DNA from: Zanthoxylum bungeanum
Taxonomy: Eukaryota; Streptophyta; Magnoliopsida; Sapindales; Rutaceae
Direction: 5' to 3'
Assembly (NCBI GenBank): GCA_019454045.1
Contig: SKCR01047774.1
Coordinates: 1-64,000, forward strand
Length of the DNA stretch: 64,000 bases
The notes beneath the pieces are model-generated. The model worked only from the letters and a program-made list of their open reading frames with translations. It had not been told where the DNA came from and made no database searches. A program made the position numbers and the translations under genes. This document shows, piece after piece, positions 31,367 through 44,087 of this stretch. The stretch's first letter is position 1. Every line of letters starts with the position of its first letter.

Positions 31367-33745
31367 ACGCCGGTCATGTTTCAGCCTTATTTGGATAAGT
31401 TTGTTGTTGTGTTTATTGATGACACCCTTGTATATTCGCCATCTCGGATCGATCACGAGCAGTACCTTTGATTGGTATTGGATATTTTGAGGAGGGAACA
31501 GTTGTATGCCAAGTTCTCTAAATGTGAGTTTTGGCTGGACAGAGTGGTGTATTCTGGGCCACATCATCTCATGAGAAGGTATTTATGTAGATCCGCAGAA
31601 AGTCGAAGCAGTTCTGAAATGGGAAAGACCAAGGACAGCGACAGAGGTCCGGAGCTTATTGGGATTAGCAGGCTACTACCGTCACTTTATTCGAGATTTT
31701 TCTATTATTGCTGCCCCGATGACACAACTGACAAGAAAGGAAGTACCATTTGTGTGGACTAGTGATTGTGAGAGGAGCTTCCAGATTTTGAAGGAGAAAT
31801 TGACTACTGCACCAATACTCACTCTACCGTCTGGACTTGATAGATATATGGTTTATATAGATGCATCACATCAGGGATTAGGATGTGTGCTGATGCAGCA
31901 TCGAAGAGTGATTGTGTATGCCTCGAGACAGTTAAAGACCCATAAGAAGAATTATCCCACCCATGATCTGGAGTTAGTAGTGATTGTACATGCTCTTAAT
32001 ATTTGGAGGCAATATCTATATGGTGCCAAGTGTGAGATTTATACCGATAACAAGAGCCTGAAATATCTTCCCAATCAGAGAGAGTTGAATTTGAGGCAGA
32101 GACGTTGGATGAAGTTCCTCAGTGACTATGATTGTACTATTAATTACCATCTGGGGAAGGCCAATGTAGTTGCTAAAGCACTCAGTAGGAAGAACGTGAG
32201 TAAATTGCAATTTCTGAGAGCTAGACAGAGGATGTTTGAGGAGATGATGAAATTATGTTTGGCCTTTGAGGTATCTGACGGAGGAGGGCTTATTGCTCAT
32301 ATGAAAGTTCAACCTACATTGCTAGATAGACTCAAAACATCACAAGACGAGGATGAACAAGGTAAGAAATGGAAAGCATAGGTTGCAGAGGGAGAGGTTA
32401 CTACTTTCATATTGAGTTCAGATGATGTATTACTTTCTGGTGACAGAGTTGTGGTACCATCTACTAGAGCACTTAAGTAGGAGATTTTGGATAAAGCTCA
32501 TTATGCGTCGTATAATATGCATCCTGGGAGCACCAAGATGTATCAGAATCTGAAGAAAACATATTGGTGGTCGGGAATGAAGAGAGAGATTGCAGAGTTT
32601 GTATCTCATTGCCTGGTTTGTCAGCAGGTCAAGGCAGAGCATCATCATCCATCTGGACTACTCCAGTCTCTACCTATACCTGAGTGGCCATGGGAAAACA
32701 TTGTGATGGATTTGTAGTAGGGCTACCGAGAACACAGAAAGGCTACGATGCAATTTGGGTGATAGTGGACCGATTATCTAAGTCTGCTCATTTCATGTCG
32801 ATTCAAGTTACATCGGGACCAGAGAGACTAGTAGAATTGTATGTGGAGCAGATTATGTGGTTACATGGAGTACCAACATCGATTGTATCATATAGAGATG
32901 TCAGATTTACTTCTCATTTTTGGCAGGGTTTCCAGAAATCTATGGGGTCGAAGATTACTATGAGCACAACATTTCACCCTCAGACTGACAAGTAGTCAGA
33001 GTGGACTATTCAGACATTGGAGGACCTACCGAGATCATGTGTATTGACTTTTGCTGGAGGATGGGATGGTCATTTACATCTGATAGAGTTTGCCTACAAC
33101 AACGGCTTCCAGACAAGTATCGATATGGCTCCATTTGAGGCATTGTATGAGAGGAGGTGCATGACTCCTGTTTATTGGGGACGGATTGGAGATAGGAAGA
33201 TTCATGGTTCAGACTTAGTAGATATGACATCTGAGAGGATCAGACTTATCCGAGCTAGACTGTTGGAGGTGTAGAGTCGACAGAAGAGTTATGCTGACAA
33301 AAGAGAAAATGACATTGAGTTCCAAGTGGGGGATAAAGTCTTCTTGAAAGTCTCCCACTGGAATGGAGTATTGAGATTTGGATGGAAATGAAAGTTGGCA
33401 CCACGCTATATTAGTCCTTATGAGATATTGAAGAGAGTGGGCAAAGTGGCATATCGTCTGGCATTACCACCAGAGTTAGAAAGGATTCATAACGTGTTTC
33501 ATGTGTCAGTGCTAAAGAAGTACGTACTAGATCCTACTCACATCCTGGAGAGGTCGAATTGAGTGAGAATATCACTTATGAGGAAAAGCCTATGAAGATT
33601 GGTAGAGCAGAAAGTCCAACAGTTGAGATCCAGACAGATTCCCCTAGTAAAGGTCATGTGTACTAATCATCACATCCAAGAGGCGACTTGGGAAGCGGAA
33701 CAGGACATGAGAGAGAAGTATCCAGAATTATTCGAAGAATGAGAA
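31367..33745 (+). pseudogene. Chromovirus (Tekay/Del-like) pol fragment of element D, decayed
   Basis: Begins inside RT (FVVVFIDD, with the catalytic aspartates) and continues through RNase H ([21 protein letters not shown]), integrase (CLVCQQVKAEHHHP, the DRLSKSAHF block) and a C-terminal chromodomain-like segment (EATWEAEQDMREKYPELF). Larger open pieces are 31659-32381, 32487-32717, 32684-32995 and 33017-33274. In-frame stops are frequent, several as TGA or TAG where CGA or CAG is expected, and there are frameshifts near 31560, 32700 and 33640. Gag, protease and the RT N-terminus are missing. The integrase of such elements, through the chromodomain, targets heterochromatin; this copy is dead. 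Confidence 0.9.
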
Positions 33746-33780
33746 ATTTCGAGGATGAGATTTTTGTAAAGTGTGTAGAT

Positions 33781-35246
33781 TGTGATACCTTATCCATTGA
33801 GGAATGCTATTCTTTTTGAAATTTTACTACCCATTATCCCACTAACCACTACTCCTAACTTGACACTAACTCATTTTTTTTCTTCTATAAATTGAAACTA
33901 AACCTAAACTATTCCTTTAACATGTTGTTTGCTGTGAATCAATTGAGAGTGATTAGTATATTGAATTTTCAGAGACCAGTAAACAATAAAATAGAGAAAT
34001 AGATTCATAGTGAGAGAAACACAAACCAGAAGAGAGAGAAAGTTGAACAAGAGAGAGAAAGGGTCGTTCGACCTCTTCCGATCATCGTTTCCGGTAAATG
34101 ACCAATCTGGAGAATCCCCTCGACGAGATGAATCCAACGTCGTCGGACCACCGCCGAAACTCCACCGCACGCACCCTCACACGCGCCCATGCACCGCCAT
34201 GCGTGACCAACACCTCCCAGACCAGAATCCTTCCCTCATCGAGATACGCGGGTTACACACCTCGTTTGCCCAATTCGGACCTTCGATTGTCGTGAAATGA
34301 GCCAAGAACGAGAGTTAACGCCGTTTGATCGTTCGTCGGTAATCACCAAGCATCCGCCATTACCACCACTGCCTGGTGACATGTACTGTATGTGGACCAC
34401 CTCGTTCTGAAATTTTGAAGTCGTTAGAGCTCGGTACGTTATATTATACAGTTTTAGGGGTGTAATTGTAATATTTTAATAATTTTAGACTTATTCGTAA
34501 TTTGACATGTTTATGGACCTAAATGAGTAAATTATGATACCATGTGAGTAATAGGAGATAATTGGAAGTTTTGAGACTAAATTGATAATATTGGAGAGTA
34601 TTGGGGTTAAATTGCAAATTTGAAAAGTTTAGGGGTAAAATCTTAATTTTAGTAAAATATAGGGATCTGATCGTAATTTTATAATTTTTCCAGATTTTTA
34701 CCAATGACATATAGATATAGAGAGTTTTGCATGGATGGAGATAAGTACAAAGCACGATGATTCCTTTAACATAAATATTTGTTGGTTGATGTTTGATATA
34801 TGAGTTTACGTGTTATAGTATAAATATAATTATACATATTGTTGGAAATTTGATTGAATAATCAATAGCATGAGAACATAAATTGTATATTTTACTATGA
34901 ATCGAAGTATTTGAGTATTATGTGATTTTGAGATGAGTTGATGGATGAAATGTGATGAGATGTGTTATATTGGATGTTGTGTGAAATTGTTGTTATGCTA
35001 CCAGATTTAGTATGATAATGGTCGGATATGCGAGATTATGCGAGATTAGCAGAGGCGTGTGGTTCAATCCCCCTTTTGCATATTTATGCGGGATTATATG
35101 GTGGGAAACCTTAGGGGTAAGAGAGGGACTCTCCCAATGGTTTCAATCCATTATTATACTGAATCCGGATAGCAAACCATGTTCGATTGAGATGTGTTAT
35201 TGTGAGTATGTTTTGCCTGAGTTAGCTCTTATATATTAACTATTGT

Positions 35247-35286
<40 letters not shown>

Positions 35287-35667
35287 GTGAAGTCATGTTG
35301 AGAGTATGAGTGTTTTTACTTACTGAGCTCTCTAAGCTCACCCCTCATTTCCCAAACATCTCAAGTAGTTCGTCAGCACATCAGTAGCAGTATCAGTACC
35401 AGGATTTGACTTGTTTGCCACAGCCCTCAGTTGGGTTGGTCTAGACATTTCTTTTGGCTTTTGAGATAGGACATTTAGGATAACTTTCATGTTTTCAGAT
35501 TTTATTTTAGTGTAAACACTTATTTGGGATTTACTGGATTGCATTTTATGGAATATTATATTTCTTGCGAACTTTTGGTTCAATTCATGACATATAGGTG
35601 CTCCAGCTGAAGTGGTTCGCGGACCACTTTCTAGGGTTGGACCTGCTCTAGGGAGGGGGTCGTGACA
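33781..35667 (+). repeat. 3' LTR of element D (chromovirus)
   Basis: Begins TGTGATACC right after a purine-rich stretch (33743-33772) and ends GGTCGTGACA. Length 1887 bp. A TATA-like CTATAAATT is at 33895-33903. The end block with CTTACTGAGCTC and GGACCTGCTCTAGGGAGG is typical of Tekay-type LTRs. Open frames near 34010-34300 are in the R/U5 part and not genes. An AT dinucleotide run of about 30 bp is at 35250-35281. No matching 5' LTR is in the window. Confidence 0.8.
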
Positions 35668-36081
35668 TAAACACTTTATATATATTCTTGTAAGTAATAG
35701 AGTTTCTATTTTTCCTTCAAAACACTCTAGAGTGATCAAAGAATCACAACATTAACTCGTTAAGAAAAGTCAAAATACCCTTAAATACTTTAGAGATATT
35801 ACATCCTTTCATTTTTTAAAAAAATTTCTTAAAAGTGTAATATTATACATGGGGATTTAAAGAACAAGAGTAACTTTTCAAATATTTCAGCACTAAACTC
35901 AGAGAAGAAGATATCATGTGACAAATAATATCCTCACCTCAAGGATGAGGTGAACAGGAAACTCTTGTGGATTTGTTGCGTAAGAGATAGACATAGGCTG
36001 ATTGAGAAGCGATGGGATCAGAGAGGTGCATGTAATACTGAATGAGCATCTACATAAGTAACAAGTGTAACAGGAACAGTG
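35668..36081. other. Unassigned spacer between D and F
   Basis: AT-rich, no gene recognised. Its last five bases, cagtg, form the left TSD of element F. Confidence 0.5.
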
Positions 36082-37523
36082 TGAAATTACCTACAAGCAA
36101 TAGCGACAAGCAATCTCTATACCCAAGAGGGGGGTGAATTGGTTTATTGCTATAAATGATGAATTATAAAATCTTTGCCGATTTTAAGCTCTTATTACCA
36201 AATAGGCTTTTAGGTTAATTTTCTCTATTGCAAATAATAACCTATTTGCAAGTTTTCTATTCAATTATATAAATGTAAATAAACTTGCAAATAAGTAAAA
36301 GTTAAGGTAAAGAGAAATACGACACCGCGATTTATAGTGGTTCGGCCAACCGTACCTACGTCCACTTCCTCAAGCCTCGCTTGAAGATTTCCACTAAAAT
36401 CGAGTTTCTGTGGTTCACCCGCAACCAAGAGTTTTCCGCAAAGGCGCACTCCAAACCCTTTTACACTTTTGAGTTTTGTTCGTATGCGCACTCACAACCT
36501 TTACACTTTTGAGTTTTGTTCGTAGGTGCATTCACAACCTTTACACTTTACCCAAACAATGGGATTTATCAACCACAAATGTTTTTGTTTAAAGAAGATT
36601 TGAAACACACTTGAGCACTCATAAATATAATGAAGATTGTGTGAGATGCAAACCCAAGTGTTATAAGTTCACTACTAAATATATGAAGGTGTAGTGTGTG
36701 TGAGCTTGTATGAGTGTTTAAGTATATAAAGGTTTAAGACACTCTTGTATTTGCCTTGGTATAATATGTATGAAGGTTTTCTAAGTCTCTAACCAAATGC
36801 AAATGAGTTGGGGTCCTATTTATAATAAAATGCAAAGCATTCCCCAACTTACAGCGTGATCGGTATGGAAACCGGTATGGAGACCGGTATGGAGACCGGT
36901 ATGCCGGTCTAGGTTTCCAACGGATACTAACGGCTATATTATCGTTGCACAAGTTTCCATTAGGCTGGTATAGAAACCGGTATGAGGACCGGTATGGTCT
37001 GTGCCAGTTCCAGTGTGTGCATAAAGAAGAGCCTGATCGGTATAGTCACCGGTATGGATACCGGTTTATGGCTTGCCGGTTCCAGTGTGTGCACAAAGAA
37101 GAACCTGACCGATATGATAACCGGTATAGAGACTGATTTAGGGCTTGCCGGTTCCAGTGAGCATGCGAAACAGAGCATGACACCTGTATTCATACCGGTA
37201 AGGGACCAGTATGTCGGCCTCAGACCAAAATGCACAGTAATGAAGGTTTTAAAGCATTTTGTCATGATCCTAATGCATCTAAGTGAATGTGCATGATCCC
37301 TATGAGCTTAGGCACTTGAATATTACAATTCACATTACAATTTAAATCCTAAGCTAAGACTTCGCAATATATTATTCAATTTGCCGCAAGTCTTCACATT
37401 CTCGCTCTTCACCCCATATGCTTCGATACTTTTTGTATTACTTCGTGTTTGCGCGTCGAAGTCTTCTTCTCGTTGACGTCATCAAAATCCATTACAACCG
37501 ATTATGAGACTAAGTCGCTAACA
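36082..37523 (-). repeat. 3' LTR of element F
   Basis: 1442 bp from TGAAATTACC to GTCGCTAACA, matching 40826-44082 without the inserted LTR E. It contains the ACCGGT-rich region at 36856-37215. Confidence 0.9.
36856..37215. repeat. ACCGGTATGG repeat region in the F LTR
   Basis: A 12-base unit (ACCGGTATGGAG) is repeated in tandem near 36868-36905. A longer unit of about 65 bp follows twice, with GCCGGTTCCAGTGTGTGC, AAAGAAGA and ACCGGTAT. ACCGGT is itself a palindrome. The other LTR has one 12-base unit fewer (about 43431-43465). Frames through this region give Tyr/Arg-rich translations and are not genes. A related relic is at 58590-59191. Confidence 0.85.
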
Positions 37524-37560
37524 ATCTCCCCCTTTTTGATGATGACAACCCCTTAAAACT
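37524..37560 (-). other. Polypurine tract of element F
   Basis: On the minus strand AAAAAGGGGGAGAT lies directly next to the LTR, the classic copia arrangement. Similar purine runs recur at about 37620, 37692 and 37750, possibly remnants of duplicated PPT sequence. Confidence 0.75.
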
Positions 37561-38499
37561 TGTTAATACTTATGAGCTTCTAGGAGTCAATATTTGACGA
37601 TTTTGCTCCCCTCAATATAAGCTCCCCCCTCAATGTGTGATTGTCTTTAATAAGGCTCTATAAAAAACTTGACAAACACATTAGTACAATTACTCCCCCT
37701 TAAACCAAGGGTGGGGGTAAAACAAGTTTTAATATCATTTCTAATGATTTCTCCCCCTTTGACATAATCAAAAAGTGGAGAAGCAAAATTTAAAATCAAA
37801 TGAGATACCAAATAAATATGTGCATTAAATAATAATACCAAAAAATTAAATATATGCACATTTGGCATTTCCCCATTTTTGCCATAAGATTAAAAAAGAA
37901 ATCATGTATAATGCAATTTTTTAGGAAATATGTACTAATGATACCAATTAACATTTTATATTAATGTTTCCATTTATATTATTTTATCATTTTATGCATG
38001 ATTTCTCCTCGATTGTGATATCAAAGAAAATAATTCATTATATATAATGATACCAACTAAAATCAATGAATTCACTTCAATTCATTTTAATGATTGTCTT
38101 AAAAAAATATCTTACCAATTAATAAACAATCAAAATTCATGCTTTTCATTATCAATGGAAACTTATATCAATATACATGCATTTCATTTTCATTCCAATA
38201 TTTTACATGGAAAAAACATTATTAATACAAAATCAATCAAATGATCACATACATGTAATTTAACTCAATAAGTTTAATGTGATACTAATTGATATGAAAA
38301 GGGGTTTAAATGTATGATTTAGGTATTTAATGATATCAAATGAACAATTGATACTAATAGAAATTTGAGTGCATTGCCTAATTACTTTGTGTGCTAAAAA
38401 GATATTGACCAATTTAAAATATGCATACTTACACAAAGAGGAAATGGTACCAATATTTCCGTGAATACGGATTTTACCTTTACCGTTGCGATTCCTCAT
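37561..38499. other. AT-rich interior of element F without coding capacity
   Basis: It stands where pol would be in a complete copia element. ATGATACCAA-like words recur. No RT, RNase H or integrase motif is seen on either strand. Confidence 0.6.
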
Positions 38500-38940
38500 C
38501 TTTTTGAGCCTTTGTGATCAATTTTGTAATTCTCTTTCTGGCGCAACAGAACATATGACTGGTTCGTCTCATACCCTATCTGATTATCATCCTGTTGACT
38601 CACCTCAGAGTGTTACACTTGCTAACGGTTCCCTAGCTAAAGTTGAAGGCTCGGGAAACACACATCTTAGTCCTGATCTTGAATTATTATCTATTTTCTA
38701 TGTTCCTGGTTTTCCTTTTCTGAATCTTAGCTCTTCTCTTTCTTATTTATTCTTACTACTATCACTTTATAAACCAGGTCGGCTGATAAAAACCGTAACG
38801 TATCAGGGTCGTACGCCTGGAACAAAAAGGTTCGTCGTACAACCTATTCATGGCAAGGAAGTAGCCCCGGCTCCACTTTCGTTTTTGGCGCTAGCCCTGT
38901 GCTTGACGAACTAGACTCAGGGTCTGCATGCATCTCTTCA
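38500..38940 (+). pseudogene. Copia protease fragment in antisense to element F
   Basis: A plus-strand frame (38486-38914) contains GATEHMTGSSHTL, VTLANGSLAKVEGSG and LSIFYVPGFPF, the pattern of copia aspartic protease just after the DSGA active site. The catalytic aspartate itself is lost at the left edge (NSLSGATEHM). After about residue 85 the similarity ends. It is in the opposite orientation to F gag, so it is a foreign or inverted piece captured within F. Only the end of the protease is present; no integrase follows. Confidence 0.75.
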
Positions 38941-38949
38941 CAATCTCTT

Positions 38950-40770
38950 CTCCTGTTTTAAAGATCCATTCACAAAGCTCCCCCTAAAAATTTATCAATT
39001 ACACTTTGGTACCAAACTTTCTTGGGTCCATTGGGGTTAATTTTGATTCCTTGAGGAATCCATGCATTCTTAATCACATTTTTTACATGCATTCAAAAAA
39101 TTTATGTCTCTTTTTATTACATGCATGACATGTGATATTTTCATTTTAACATTCTTAGCATGAGAATCGGATGCCTTAACAAAATAATTCTTCAAAAATT
39201 TTCTCTTAATGTAAGGCCTATATCCTAATCCTTCTCTTTTAAATGCACATTTTTGGGATCCAATAAGCATATTAAAATTTTATGTCCCAATGTGAATTTG
39301 CTAAGTATGTTTTGCAAATCTACAATCTTAGTATTTAATAAGACATTTTCATTCAAAATTGATTCGCAATCACATGTTTTAGAGCTAGATGACATATTTG
39401 ATATGACATTTTCAAGTTCTAGCTTTTTCATTTTTAGACATGCATTTTCATCATTTAAGCATGCAATTTATTTTTCATGTTTGGCCTTTAAGCATATCAT
39501 ATCATTATCTAAAACATGAATTTTATTCATACTAGTTGCATGTTCAATTTTAAGTGAGCATGCTCATTTTTAACTAATTTAAATTTCTTTTTAAGCATAT
39601 CACACAATTCTTTTAAGCCATTAAAAACATTAAGTAAATCATTATAGTCTTGAGAATTGTGTACCTCTTCCTCTTCGCTTTCAAAGTGGAAGTCCTCATT
39701 CGTGATAGCCATGAATGCTAGATTTGTTCTTTCTTGGACCTCTTCTTCCTCATCGGATGAGCTAGAGTCGCTATCAATCCAAGTTGAAGTTGCTTTCATT
39801 GCCATTTTCTTTGATTTTCCTTTCATTTTCCTTAATGGGCAATCGGTAGCTATGTGACCCGGTTTGTTGCATTCATAACAAATAATTTTCTTGTTTTTCC
39901 GCGGTCCTTCTTCTTCTTTCTTTTATCCATGTTTGATTTTCCCTTTTTCTTCATGGACTTAATGAGCTTCTTGAAATTCTTATTTATTTTAGCCAACTCA
40001 TAGCCAACTCATCATCACTACCTTCTTCTTCACTTGAGCTTGACTCATCTTTTCTTTTTGCTTTCAAGGCGTGATTTTTCCTTGTTTTCTTCTCATCTTC
40101 ATCCTTTTTATCCATCTTGATCTTCATTTCATACTCAATCAATTTACCGACCAAATCATCCAACTTTAAGGTGGTTACTTCGTTTGCTTCTTTGATGGAG
40201 GAGGTGTAGCTTCTATACTCCTTCGGGAGTGATCTCAAAATTTTCTTTACTTGATCGGATATCCCGATGGCTTTTCCAAAGCGGCCTAATGATTTATGAT
40301 GATAGTGAACTTGAAATCATATGATCAATTTCTTCCCCGGATTCCATCTTGAAATTATCCAATTCGCACATGAACCGGTTGATTTTTGATTCCTTCTATT
40401 GGCTTGTGCCCATATTGACCATTTCCAAAGACTTCCACAAATCATAAGCATTTTCACACTCCGGAAGTTTGCTTATTTGATCCCGATCAATGGCACATAG
40501 GAGTTGGTTGAGTGTCTTAGCATTTTGTGAGGCTAGTTTTACATCCTCACTATCCCATTCTAGGCTCAGTTTTGGAATATCAACTCTATTGCTATCCTCT
40601 TCATTGGTACTTGTACACCCCGTGTAATCACCAAATAGTATTGTGAATCACTGGCAATGAGATAAGTCAACATCTTATTCTTCCAATTTGTAGTCCGTTC
40701 CGGTGTAAAATAGAGGTCTAATCGTTGAATATTTTTCGGCAAGATTTGACGATTTACTTGTAAAGGCCAT
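38950..40770 (-). pseudogene. Gag of element F (SIRE-like copia), broken
   Basis: Gag starts near 40770 and falls in several frames. Visible are LWKSLEMVN near 40420, SLPKEYRSYTSSIKEAN with VGKLIEYEMKI in 39984-40238, and an intact CCHC zinc knuckle, CYECNKPGHIATDC, near 39842-39882. A serine/acidic stretch follows (39527-39826), and a C-terminal segment ends with GPKKVWYQ near 39010. Gag packages element RNA; a long C-terminal extension after the knuckle is usual in SIRE-type elements. Stops and frameshifts near 40680, 40400, 40250 and 39950 inactivate it. Confidence 0.8.
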
Positions 40771-40811
40771 GATCTATTCTCGGACGGTTAAGTCTTTCTT
40801 GAGAATACCTC

Positions 40812-40823
40812 GCTCTGATACCA
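40812..40823 (-). other. Primer binding site of element F, initiator tRNA-Met type
   Basis: On the minus strand it reads TGGTATCAGAGC, the standard plant copia primer site, two bases from the LTR start. Confidence 0.9.
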
Positions 40824-40825
40824 AC

Positions 40826-43800
40826 TGAAATTACCTACAAGCAATAGCGACAAGCAATCTCTATACCCAAGAGGGGGGTGAATTGGGTTATTGCTATAAA
40901 TGAGAAATTATAAAATCTTTGCCGATTTTAAGCTCTTATTACCAAATAGGCTTTTAGGTTAATTTTCTCTATTGCAAATAATAACCTATATGCAAGTTTT
41001 CTATTCAATTATATAAATATAAATAAACTTGCAAATAAGTAAAATTTAAGGTAAAGAGAAATACGACACCGCGATTTATAGTGGTTTGGCCAATCGTGTC
41101 TACGTTCACTCCCTCAAGCCTCGCTTGAAGATTTCCACTAAAATCAAGTTTTCGTGGTTCACCCGCCACCAAGAGTTTTCCGCAAAGGCGCACTCCAAAC
41201 CCTTTTACACTTTTGAGTTTTGTTCCTAGGCGCACTCACAACCTTTACACTTTTGAGTTTTGTCGTAGGTGCACTCACAACCTTTACACTTTACCCAAAC
41301 AATAGGATTTTCAACCACAATGTTTTGTTTAAAGAATATTTGAAACACACTTGAGCACTCACAAATATAATGAAGATTGTGTGAGATGCAAACCCAAGTT
41401 GTAACACCCCAAAACTTTCTTACCTATATTTTTATTTATTTTTTTGGTGGGTCACACACACACGATCAAGCCCATAAGTCAACAACATTCAGCAGACACA
41501 AAAAAGAAAAGAAGAGTCAGTAGCCAGGCGAGAGCGAGAGAGAAAAAGAAGAGAGAAAGAAAGAAGAAAGAAGAAAAAAAGAGAGAAATATAGTTTTGTT
41601 CCGATCTGGCCAATCCGTAGTTCAAACCTGACCGAGTCTTTAAAGAAAAATGTAGATCTCGTCAAGAGTATCATTTTGGTGGTGGTTTCATCTTGGGAAA
41701 CTCCCAATTTTTGTAGAGATCTCGATAAGAAACTTTATGGTTTTTCTCGATTTCCCGTTGATCCGGAACTCCGATCGACGAACCGTCAGCGGCATTAGAT
41801 CCGGGAAAGGGAGAGGAATGCAAGGCCGTCGGATTTTTCTTCATCCAACCAGCGCGTGGCGTTCACGCACGCCCTATGTGGTGGTGCGTAAGGCCCACGC
41901 GCGGCTTGGGTGAACGGCGCGTGGCTACCATGCGCCGGGCAGTGTCTCCATGCCGACTTCCCGAGTCTCCTCCGCGAATTTCAGACCATTCCGAGTAGTA
42001 ACAAACCTCCGAATCTTAAATTTCGTTAGGATTTCGAGAACGACCGAATCACGTTTCTTTCATGTTCTATCACATTTTCTAGATTAGGATTATGTTCCTT
42101 ATCGTAAATTTTTTTATCTCTATAGGTGATCGTGATACCGTAAGTAGGGACGGTCCTGCTGCCTAGTTCCTTTATCTGTAGTCAGCTCACCCGGTGCGTG
42201 GATAAGCCTGTAACATTGATATTTTCAAAAGTATATAGTATGTATGTTTTCTTAAATGAATTTTAAGGTAAGTGTATTAAATGAGTTTGTTTTTAGAAAG
42301 TTTATATTTTGCTATAAGGTATGGATCGAATATTGATTATGTTGAAATCATGTGTTTTGTGATATATGAGAAACTTGCATGATTTGAGATATATGAGCAT
42401 GGATTTTGGAAATGATTTTTATGTTAGGATGCACCCCGTGTACTTATATGTGCCAGATTATTGCCGTGAGATAAGGTCTCATGTTGCTAGTTATTGCCAT
42501 GAGATAAGGTCTTATGTTGCCAGTTTGCTCCGGATGCCAGTTTTGCCGTGGGGAAGCTCCATGTTGCCAGCTTTGCCATATTGTCATGAGGTTGTGCATA
42601 TAGATGAATAAACAGATTTATCATTACAGAGTATTTTGAGCAGTATGAGCTTTATGAGAAATGAGATTTATGATTTGAGTTTTATGAGGAATGAGATTTA
42701 CGATTTCAAGTAAATGTTTGAGATATCGATTTACAGCTTATGTATTTATTTATATTATGAAATACTGTTTGATCCACATTGTTATTTGTTTATCCACGAC
42801 ACTAAGCTGTGATCCATTGCACTAAGCGTGAGCTTACCCCTTCCTTAACATTTCAGGTTCAGCAGTTTAGTAGATCATCATTTCCATCTGCTTTTTCGTC
42901 ACCATTCCTGCCAGGTAGAGCCAGTAGAGAAAGGTTGTGCCAACAGTAGAGTGTCTTTGTTATGTTTTGAGATTAGATATGTATTTCTTGGGAGAATTTG
43001 TTATTTGGTTATAGGCATTGAGCCTTTAATTGATACTGAGGATATTGTGTTTCCTTCATGGATATTATGTTGAGTTGGATAATAGAGATCTTATGTTATG
43101 ATGATATTTTCAGTTTAGATTTTTCCTTGTATTTGGAGGATTAGTCCATATTACAGGGGAAACTCTGCCAGTTTCAGGTCTCTGTCTCACCTCTACCCTA
43201 CCTAAGGGGACTGGTGTGACACAAGTGTTCTAAGCTCACTACTAAATTATATGAAGGTGTAGTGTGTGTGAGCTTGTATGAGTGTTTAAGTATATGAAGG
43301 TTTAAAACACTCTTGTATTTGCCTTGGTAGGTAGAATATGTATGAAGGTTTTCTAAGTCTCTAACCAAATGCAAATGAGTTGGGGTCCTATTTATAATAA
43401 AATGCAAAGCATTCCTCAACTTACAGCGTGACCGGTATGGAAATCGGTATGGAGACCGGTATGCCGGTCTAGGTTTCCAACGGATACTAACGGCTATATT
43501 ACCGTTGCACAAGCGTCCGTTAGGCCGGTATAGAAACCGGTATGAGGACCGGTATGGTCCGTGCCGGTTCCAATGTGTGCATAAAGAAGAGCCTGATCTG
43601 TATGGTCATTGGTATGGATACCGGTTTATGGCTAGCCGGTTCCAGTGTGTGCACAAAGAAGAAGGCCTGACCGGTATGGTAACCGGTATATAGACCAATT
43701 TAGGGCTTGCCGGTTCCAGTGAGCTTGCGAAACAGAGCATGACACCGGTATTCATACGGTAAGGGACCGGTATGCCGGTCTCAGACCAAAATGCACAGTA

Positions 43801-44082
43801 ATGAAGGTTTTAAAGCATTTTGTCATGATCCTAATGCATCTAAGTGAATGTGCATGATCCATATGTGCTTAGGCACTTGAATGTTACAATTCACATTACA
43901 ATTTAAATCCTAAGCTAAGACTTCGCAATATATTCTTCAATTTGCCCAAGTCTTCACATTCTCTCTCTTCACCCCATATGCTTCGACACTTTTTGTATTA
44001 CTTCGTGTTTGCACGTCGAAGTCTTCTTTCTCGTTGACATCATCGAAATCCATTACAACGATTATGCGACCAAGTCGCTAAA
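40826..44082 (-). repeat. 5' LTR of element F, split by solo LTR E
   Basis: 40826-41399 and 43227-44082 together match 36082-37523. The interruption sits after AACCCAAGT, and the match resumes at GTTCTAAGCTCACTAC with a duplicated caagt. Confidence 0.9.
41400..43221 (+). mobile_element. Element E: solo LTR of a chromovirus-type gypsy element
   Basis: 1822 bp from TGTAACACCCC to GTGTGACA, flanked on both sides by caagt (41395-41399 and 43222-43226). No internal sequence remains, so it arose by recombination between two LTRs. The start TGTAACACCCC and CACTAAGC/GTGAGCTTACC blocks are typical of Tekay-like LTRs. Three variants of TGCCATGAGATAAGGTCTYATGTTGC lie at 42463-42525. The small frames at 41489 and 42366 are not genes. 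Confidence 0.92.
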
Positions 44083-44087
44083 CAGTG

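Larger units (their letters stand above)
36082..44082 (-). mobile_element. Element F: gag-only Ty1/copia retrotransposon, interrupted by solo LTR E
   Basis: LTRs 36082-37523 and 40826-44082 (the latter split by E). An initiator-Met primer site is at 40812-40823 and a PPT at about 37524-37550. TSD cagtg is at 36077-36081 and 44083-44087; the 3' terminal CA of the right LTR has apparently lost a base. The internal region (3.3 kb) has gag on the minus strand but no integrase, RT or RNase H. In place of pol there is an AT-rich stretch and an antisense fragment of another copia protease (38500-38940). Confidence 0.85.

Noticed and set aside
34010..34300. Plus-strand frame of 96 codons with basic composition
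   Set aside because: It lies within the D LTR, after the TATA box; no homologous protein or motif is recognised.
36945..37296. Short frames with repeated Tyr/Arg/Asp residues
   Set aside because: They arise from the ACCGGTATGG repeats of the F LTR.
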